A stretch of DNA of 11,270 nucleotides. Origin: Spirochaetaceae bacterium. GTDB lineage: Bacteria > Spirochaetota > Spirochaetia > PWKH01. The notes under the pieces are model-generated. The model was not told the DNA's origin. It did not search any database and saw only the letters and a program-made list of their open reading frames with translations. Positions 7,300 to 11,270 of the stretch are shown piece by piece. Position 1 is the stretch's first letter, and each line of letters begins with the position of its first letter. The position numbers and the translations under genes are program-made. Location of the stretch: the NCBI GenBank assembly GCA_003557605.1, contig PWNW01000371.1, forward strand, positions 1 to 11,270, read 5' to 3'.

Positions 7300-8667
7300 A
7301 TGGGTATTAAAATCGGTCTGCTGCCGCTGTACCTGAAGCTGTATGATGATGCCTCTCCGGAAACCCGGAGCAAGGTTGAACCGTTTTACCATGAGATTGC
7401 CGAGGTGCTCAGCCGAAAGGGTGCGGAGGTGGTTACCTCTCCGGTGTGCAGGGTGCGTAAAGAGTTTGCCCGTGCTCTGGATGAATTCTCAGCTCAGTCT
7501 GTTGATGCAGTGGTGACCATCCATCTTGCCTATTCACCGTCTCTGGAGGTTATTGAGCCGCTCCTTGAGAGTAATCTGCCGATTGTAGTTCTTGATACTA
7601 CTCCGGACTATGACTTTGGCCCTCATCAGGATGCTGCCAAGATTTCATTCAACCATGGAATTCATGGAGCCCAGGATATGTGCAGCATGCTGGTAAGAAA
7701 CCAGCGGGAGTTTTTCATTGAGGCGGGACACTGGGAGCATTCAGATGTTCTTGACCGGGTGCTGGGACGAGTCCGTGCGATCTCTGCGGCCAGGTCCCTG
7801 AAGGGCATGAAAATCGGCCTTATTGGAGATCCCTTTGCCGGAATGGGCGACTTCCAGGTTTCCCCTGAAGTGCTGGAACAGGAGATCGGTGTAAAGATCA
7901 TTCCCTTTTCTGAGCAGCAGCCTACCTCCCCGGATGTGCTGTCTGCACTGCAGCAGGACATCGAATTAAGCGGTTCTCTTGAAGATGTGCCGGAAGGGGC
8001 CCTGAAGGCTAACCTTCAAATAACCGAACATATTATGTCATGGATGAACAGCGAGGGACTTTCGGGGTTTACCTGCAATTTTCTGCAGGTTACCAGGGAC
8101 CTGCAGGTAAACCGGGTGCCCTTTCTTGCTGCTTCCTACGGAATGTACAAGGGATTCGGGTATGCCGGTGAAGGGGACGTCCTGACAGCTTCAATGGTTT
8201 CGGCGCTGCTGAAGATCAATCCCCGGTCATCCTTTGCCGAGATGTTCTGTCCTGACTGGGCGGGAAACCAGATCTTCCTCAGTCACATGGGAGAGGTGAA
8301 TCCCCGGGTATGCGATCCCTTCCGGTATACCATGAAGGCGTACCGCTATTCCGATGCCGATGAGCCGGTGTATGCGGTGGGACAGTTTTCCGGCGGGGAC
8401 GCTTCAGTGGTGAACCTGGTGCCGCTTGCAGGCGGTAAGTTCCGGCTGATCATTGCTCCGGTGACGGTGCATTCCTATTTCGATTCTTCCTTTACCAAGT
8501 CAGTGCATGGCTGGGTGCGGCCTGCTGAAGGCAGCATCTCTGAGTTTCTCCAGCGCTACAGCATGCTGGGAGGAACTCATCACAAGGCAGTAGTCTACAA
8601 TGAAGACGTTGAAGTGCTCAGGACCTTCGGCATGACCGCCGGATGGGATGTTCAGGTAATTCGTTAA
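7300..8667 (+). CDS. L-arabinose/L-fucose isomerase-like protein
   Basis: A 455-residue protein related to the AraA/FucI sugar isomerases, which interconvert aldoses and ketoses in the cytoplasm using Mn2+. An N-terminal Rossmann-like part begins with MGIKIGLLPLYLKLYDD. The central and C-terminal parts carry candidates for all four metal ligands of E. coli AraA (Glu306, Glu333, His350, His450): Glu291 in YAGEGDVLTA, Glu314 in FAEMF, His329 in LSHMGE, and His427 or His428 in GGTHHK. Spacing is close to that of AraA, though the protein is about 45 residues shorter. The overall sequence is far from true AraA, so the sugar could be arabinose, fucose, ribose-like or something unusual. GGGGG at 7289-7293 sets the ATG. 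The gene runs divergent from the FGGY kinase and 20 bases ahead of an amidohydrolase gene, so isomerase and kinase likely act in sequence. Confidence 0.82.
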   Translation: MGIKIGLLPLYLKLYDDASPETRSKVEPFYHEIAEVLSRKGAEVVTSPVCRVRKEFARALDEFSAQSVDAVVTIHLAYSPSLEVIEPLLESNLPIVVLDTTPDYDFGPHQDAAKISFNHGIHGAQDMCSMLVRNQREFFIEAGHWEHSDVLDRVLGRVRAISAARSLKGMKIGLIGDPFAGMGDFQVSPEVLEQEIGVKIIPFSEQQPTSPDVLSALQQDIELSGSLEDVPEGALKANLQITEHIMSWMNSEGLSGFTCNFLQVTRDLQVNRVPFLAASYGMYKGFGYAGEGDVLTASMVSALLKINPRSSFAEMFCPDWAGNQIFLSHMGEVNPRVCDPFRYTMKAYRYSDADEPVYAVGQFSGGDASVVNLVPLAGGKFRLIIAPVTVHSYFDSSFTKSVHGWVRPAEGSISEFLQRYSMLGGTHHKAVVYNEDVEVLRTFGMTAGWDVQVIR

Positions 8668-8687
8668 ATAATGGAGAACGAGGTATT

Positions 8688-9776
8688 ATGAAAGAAGAAC
8701 TGTTTGAAGTACGTGATATTGACCGGAAGGTGTACCGGGAGGAGCTTGCATCTTTTCTCCCCGATAAGATGATCGATATCCACACCCATGTGTGGCTGAA
8801 GCAGTATAGAAAGAAGGAGAAGCAGGAACAGAAGCGTACGGTCACATGGCCCAGCCTGGTGGCGGAAGACAATCCTCTTGAGGACCTGCAGAGGACCTAT
8901 GAGCTGATGTTTCCCGGGAAGCAGGTGCTTCCGCTGATTTTTTCCAGTCTTACCCGGGAGGATGACTGGGAGGCCCTCAACGGGTATATTTCTCAATGTA
9001 CGGTGAAGCACGGCGTGCCGTCACTCATGTATGCGTTTCCCGAATGGTCGGGAGAGGAGCTGTTCAGCAGGGTCACCGAAGGACATCACCTGGGCATTAA
9101 GGTATATTTGAATCTGTCACCTGCATACCTTCCGCGCAAGGAAATAAGGATCTTTGACTTCATTCCCCATCACCAGCTCAAGGTGCTTAACCAGCACAAG
9201 ATGATACTGATGCTGCATATACCGAGGGACGGACGGCTGGGTGATCCGGTCAACATAGCCCAGATGCTGGAAATTGAGGAAAAGTATCCTGATCTCAGGG
9301 TAATCTATGCGCACATCGGAAGGGCGTACTGTCCTGAGGATTTCGGTGACGCCTTTGAACTGCTGAAGCATACGAAACACCTTACCTTTGATTTCAGCGC
9401 CACTACCCAGGATGAGGCAATGTACCGGGCTCTGGACATGGTGGGACCGCAGCGGTTCCTGTTTGGTTCAGATCTTCCTATTCTACGGATGAGGATGCGC
9501 AGGATCTGTGAGGACGGCAGGTATATTAATATTGTTCCGAAGGGAATGTACGGAGATGTATCGGGCGACCCGAACATGAGGGAGACCGACGGAAGCGATG
9601 CCGAATCTCTTACTTTCTTCATGTACGAGGAACTCAGGGCTTTCAGGCGGGCTGCCGAGCGGCTGGGGCTCTCCCGGGATGATGTTGAGGCGATATGCTA
9701 TAAGAACGGCCGAAAGCTGATTGCCGATACCGCAGAGGGCCTCTACGGCGCATCTTCAAAAATATCTCTGATATAA
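8688..9776 (+). CDS. Amidohydrolase_2-family metal-dependent hydrolase, cotranscribed with the isomerase-like gene
   Basis: A 362-residue TIM-barrel protein. It has the amidohydrolase metal-site pattern: His32 and His34 (IDIHTHVW) on strand 1, His177 (MLMLHIPRDG), His209 (VIYAHIGRAY) and Asp262 (FLFGSDLP) on strand 8. Lys138 (GIKVYLNL) occupies the strand-4 position. The amidohydrolase_2 group includes lactonases (L-fucono- and L-rhamnono-lactonase types), decarboxylases such as gamma-resorcylate decarboxylase, and other hydrolases, all cytoplasmic as a rule. The ATG at 8688 is chosen over 8643 because the longer form would overlap the isomerase end; GAGG at 8680-8683 and GGAG at 8673-8676 precede it. 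It starts 20 bases after the isomerase stop, so it likely works on the same sugar or a derivative of it. The exact reaction is unknown. Confidence 0.85.
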   Translation: MKEELFEVRDIDRKVYREELASFLPDKMIDIHTHVWLKQYRKKEKQEQKRTVTWPSLVAEDNPLEDLQRTYELMFPGKQVLPLIFSSLTREDDWEALNGYISQCTVKHGVPSLMYAFPEWSGEELFSRVTEGHHLGIKVYLNLSPAYLPRKEIRIFDFIPHHQLKVLNQHKMILMLHIPRDGRLGDPVNIAQMLEIEEKYPDLRVIYAHIGRAYCPEDFGDAFELLKHTKHLTFDFSATTQDEAMYRALDMVGPQRFLFGSDLPILRMRMRRICEDGRYINIVPKGMYGDVSGDPNMRETDGSDAESLTFFMYEELRAFRRAAERLGLSRDDVEAICYKNGRKLIADTAEGLYGASSKISLI

Positions 9777-9796
9777 AACAGCAGCACCTTCCTGCT
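9772..9796 (-). terminator. Possible weak intrinsic terminator for the minus-strand amidohydrolase
   Basis: Read on the minus strand, AGCAG and CTGCT form a five-base stem with a seven-base loop (9796-9780), followed by GTTTTATAT. The stem is short, and it lies about 95 bases past the stop of the minus-strand gene, so the call is tentative. No better terminator was found between these convergent genes. Confidence 0.25.
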
Positions 9797-9890
9797 TGGG
9801 GTGTGACAGCTTTGTCATGCTCAAGCGGGGGTGCAGAAAAGATGCTGACTCAGCCGTTCGTCCATGGAGAGATTCAAGCTGAGCAGGGTG

Positions 9891-10910
9891 CTATGCACCG
9901 AATAAAAACTTTCGTGTATACATACCAGAAACTTCCTTCTGCTGGGTATCCGGAAGGCATTTCAGCGCAGCTGTCTCATCCTCATAGGTCCCGCTGTAGC
10001 GAAAATCCCGGTAATTTGAGGATCCCTGCTTCCTGCGTGTAATATAGGTATACGCAGGTGCATCAGTGCCCCAGATAATAGTACCGGGAAACTCGCTGCA
10101 GAGAGCCTGCATAACTTTCCGATGATCAGAAAAATCAGCATCAATGACATCTTTCTTATCGATATAGGTCCCAATACAGTCCTTGAGCAGATCGACCTGG
10201 ATTTTCAATGCTGAGGTATCAACCCAGGCATTTGGTGCCTGGTGTGCTTCTTTGAGATATCCGCGGTGAAAGAGTATGCAGTGTGCCAGGCAGAATCGGT
10301 TTTCCGGATGCTTCTCAACAATCTTCAGAACATCGGAGGCATGAGAGTATTCATCATCAGTTGTGGACGTTGTATGGAAAAGTATAGGAATTCCCCGGGA
10401 TTCAGCGAACTCAAGAAACGGACGGCCCTTGGACAGAATATTGATCACCTTAGTCTGCAGGCCTACACCATGCACCTTCATTCCATATATGGGGTAGCGC
10501 TGTTCAAGTGATTCCAGGTTTTTTATCTGCCTTGGCACTGACCGTCCTGTGTCAATGCTTGCAAAGGGTAGAAACCGATGTGTTATTGAGCTGCACCATT
10601 CATACACTTCACGGCACAGTATGAGGTTCTCCAGCTCAAAGGGAGCTTCTGAAATGGGGTGTTCAGCAGGTTCTATGATTCCCTGGGCAATCTTTTTTTT
10701 GATATTAAAGTGAAGGTCACCTGATAAGCAGAAAACCACATTGACATCAATTCCCTGTGAAATCTGCCGGTAGTAGAGACTTTCTGCTGACTGAGCATAG
10801 GGGTATGAACTGGCACCGGCATAACAGCTGACCGAGACACCGACATGGGAATGCACATCAATAATTTTTCCTGCTAAATCATCTGAGCATATACGGTTTA
10901 TTGGTTCCAT
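9891..10910 (-). CDS. Second amidohydrolase_2-family metal-dependent hydrolase
   Basis: A 339-residue TIM-barrel hydrolase with the same metal-site plan as the neighbouring amidohydrolase but otherwise a different sequence. It has His20 and His22 (IIDVHSHVG), Lys145 (YGMKVHGVG), His179 (PILFHTTST), His210 (FCLAHCILFHRG) and Asp283 (IIWGTDAPAY). It appears complete and has no signal peptide, so a cytoplasmic metal-dependent hydrolase, lactonase or decarboxylase is expected. GGAGGCG stands five bases before the ATG at 10910. It is convergent with the isomerase-linked amidohydrolase and divergent from the gene at 11078, so it is transcribed alone within the window. A region of dyads lies between it and the divergent gene. 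The two hydrolases may act on different bonds of one substrate, but nothing in the sequence proves this. Confidence 0.83.
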   Translation of the reverse strand: MEPINRICSDDLAGKIIDVHSHVGVSVSCYAGASSYPYAQSAESLYYRQISQGIDVNVVFCLSGDLHFNIKKKIAQGIIEPAEHPISEAPFELENLILCREVYEWCSSITHRFLPFASIDTGRSVPRQIKNLESLEQRYPIYGMKVHGVGLQTKVINILSKGRPFLEFAESRGIPILFHTTSTTDDEYSHASDVLKIVEKHPENRFCLAHCILFHRGYLKEAHQAPNAWVDTSALKIQVDLLKDCIGTYIDKKDVIDADFSDHRKVMQALCSEFPGTIIWGTDAPAYTYITRRKQGSSNYRDFRYSGTYEDETAALKCLPDTQQKEVSGMYTRKFLFGA

Positions 10911-10952
10911 ATCGCCTCCAGTTTTTTTACGCTCAATACGAGCAAAAGTTTG

Positions 10953-10981
10953 TTGACAGATGCAGAATCACCGATTACCAT
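10953..10981 (+). promoter_or_regulatory. Sigma-70-type promoter ahead of the gene at 11078
   Basis: A perfect TTGACA (10953-10958) and TACCAT (10976-10981) are separated by 17 bases. The transcript would start near 10988, inside the 21-bp dyad that begins at 10982, which is a classic arrangement for repression. The leader would be about 90 bases long. Confidence 0.6.
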
Positions 10982-11002
10982 ATACCAGTACAGTACCGGT
11001 AT
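10982..11002. promoter_or_regulatory. 21-bp dyad, probable repressor operator at the transcription start
   Basis: ATACC (10982-10986) pairs with GGTAT (10998-11002), and GTAC (10988-10991) with GTAC (10993-10996), around a central A at 10992. Eighteen of twenty arm positions are symmetric. It directly follows the -10 hexamer, so a bound dimer would block transcription of the gene at 11078. The DNA-binding protein is not identified. Confidence 0.55.
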
Positions 11003-11004
11003 GT

Positions 11005-11023
11005 ATATTTTGCATGAAAATAT
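11005..11023. repeat. 19-bp AT-rich dyad in the leader region
   Basis: ATATTTT (11005-11011) and AAAATAT (11017-11023) are perfect inverted repeats around GCATG. The stem is all A-T, so RNA folding would be weak. It sits two bases past the 21-bp dyad and may be a second protein-binding site or an accessory element. Confidence 0.35.
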
Positions 11024-11077
11024 TTTCCCGTCAAGAGAAACATACTGGACATTGATGACATTTTAGGAGTAATTGCC

Positions 11078-11270
11078 ATGAACCATGATTCAGCATTTCA
11101 ATTCGGGATATCTCCTTGGGTACCCTTTCGTGACAAATCAACTGCGGAAAAAGTGCGTTCTGTATCACGTGAGAAGTTCACACAGACAGATAATGAGCTG
11201 TTGAATATTCAGATCGTTAAGGATGAGGATATTGCGCTCATGCGTATCCTTGACTTGTTTCGCCGGATTA
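11078..11270 (+). CDS. Start of an unassigned gene, possibly glucosamine-6-phosphate isomerase-like (3' partial)
   Basis: The first 64 codons are present and the frame is open to the right edge. The ATG follows AGGAG at 11065-11069 with eight bases between. The translation begins MNHDSAFQFGISPWVPFRDK and continues with a predicted helix-strand region ending IVKDEDIALMRILDLFRRI. The strand-like IQIVKDED followed by a helix loosely recalls the N-terminus of glucosamine-6-phosphate isomerase/6-phosphogluconolactonase relatives, where a strand precedes the long helix. The match is weak because the catalytic part lies outside the window. A strong promoter and the 21-bp dyad point to tight regulation. 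It runs divergent from the second amidohydrolase, so the two may be part of one regulated locus. The gene itself is solid; the product name is a low-confidence guess. Confidence 0.6.
   Translation, partial: MNHDSAFQFGISPWVPFRDKSTAEKVRSVSREKFTQTDNELLNIQIVKDEDIALMRILDLFRRI

Noticed and set aside
9803..10042. 79-residue plus-strand frame between the two amidohydrolases
   Set aside because: Most of it is antisense to the second amidohydrolase, and it has no ribosome binding site or domain.
10931..10943. GCTC/GAGC inverted repeat as a terminator
   Set aside because: The stem is only four bases, and neither strand has a T-run directly after it; it may be a minor operator for the minus-strand gene at most.
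1..11270. Mobile element, CRISPR array or tRNA
   Set aside because: No transposase, terminal repeats, regularly spaced repeats or tRNA-like cloverleaf sequence was found on either strand.

Overview
The window looks like chromosomal DNA from a free-living or gut-type bacterium of moderate GC content, dense with genes and with strong GGAGG-type ribosome binding sites. The mix of genes (a GPH-type symporter, an FGGY kinase, a DeoR-type regulator, an arabinose/fucose isomerase relative and several amidohydrolase_2 proteins) reminds me of carbohydrate-fermenting spirochaetes such as Sphaerochaeta. That placement is a guess from gene style. No rRNA, tRNA, mobile element or CRISPR array was seen.

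Layout. (1) Positions 3-2030 (+) hold the 3' part of a large superfamily 1 helicase with a C-terminal MTES_1575/Vsr-like nuclease module, which looks degenerate. (2) Positions 2122-4889 (+) form a tight three-gene operon: a 12-TM GPH-family transporter, a short-chain dehydrogenase and an acetoacetate-decarboxylase-like protein. (3) Positions 7115-4892 (-) form a two-gene operon: an FGGY carbohydrate kinase, then a DeoR-family regulator one base downstream. It runs head-on into region 2, leaving two bases between stop codons. (4) Divergent from the kinase, positions 7300-9776 (+) encode an L-arabinose/L-fucose-isomerase-like enzyme and an amidohydrolase. (5) Positions 10910-9891 (-) encode a second, clearly different amidohydrolase. 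(6) Positions 11078 onward (+) hold the start of a gene, tentatively a glucosamine-6-phosphate isomerase-like protein, behind a promoter with a striking 21-bp dyad.

How the genes may work together. Isomerase, kinase and DeoR regulator are the core of a pentose or deoxyhexose catabolic pathway: aldose to ketose, then ketose phosphate, with the regulator sensing a sugar phosphate. The GPH transporter could supply the sugar. The amidohydrolase cotranscribed with the isomerase is not part of any textbook isomerase/kinase route and suggests that the substrate is first released from a lactone, ester or amide, or is modified afterwards. The SDR and ADC-like pair could act on a keto or acidic intermediate. 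No phosphoketose aldolase or epimerase lies in the window. An 8-bp sequence shared by the transporter leader and the kinase/isomerase divergent region hints that one regulator controls both. The pathway substrate cannot be read from the sequence.
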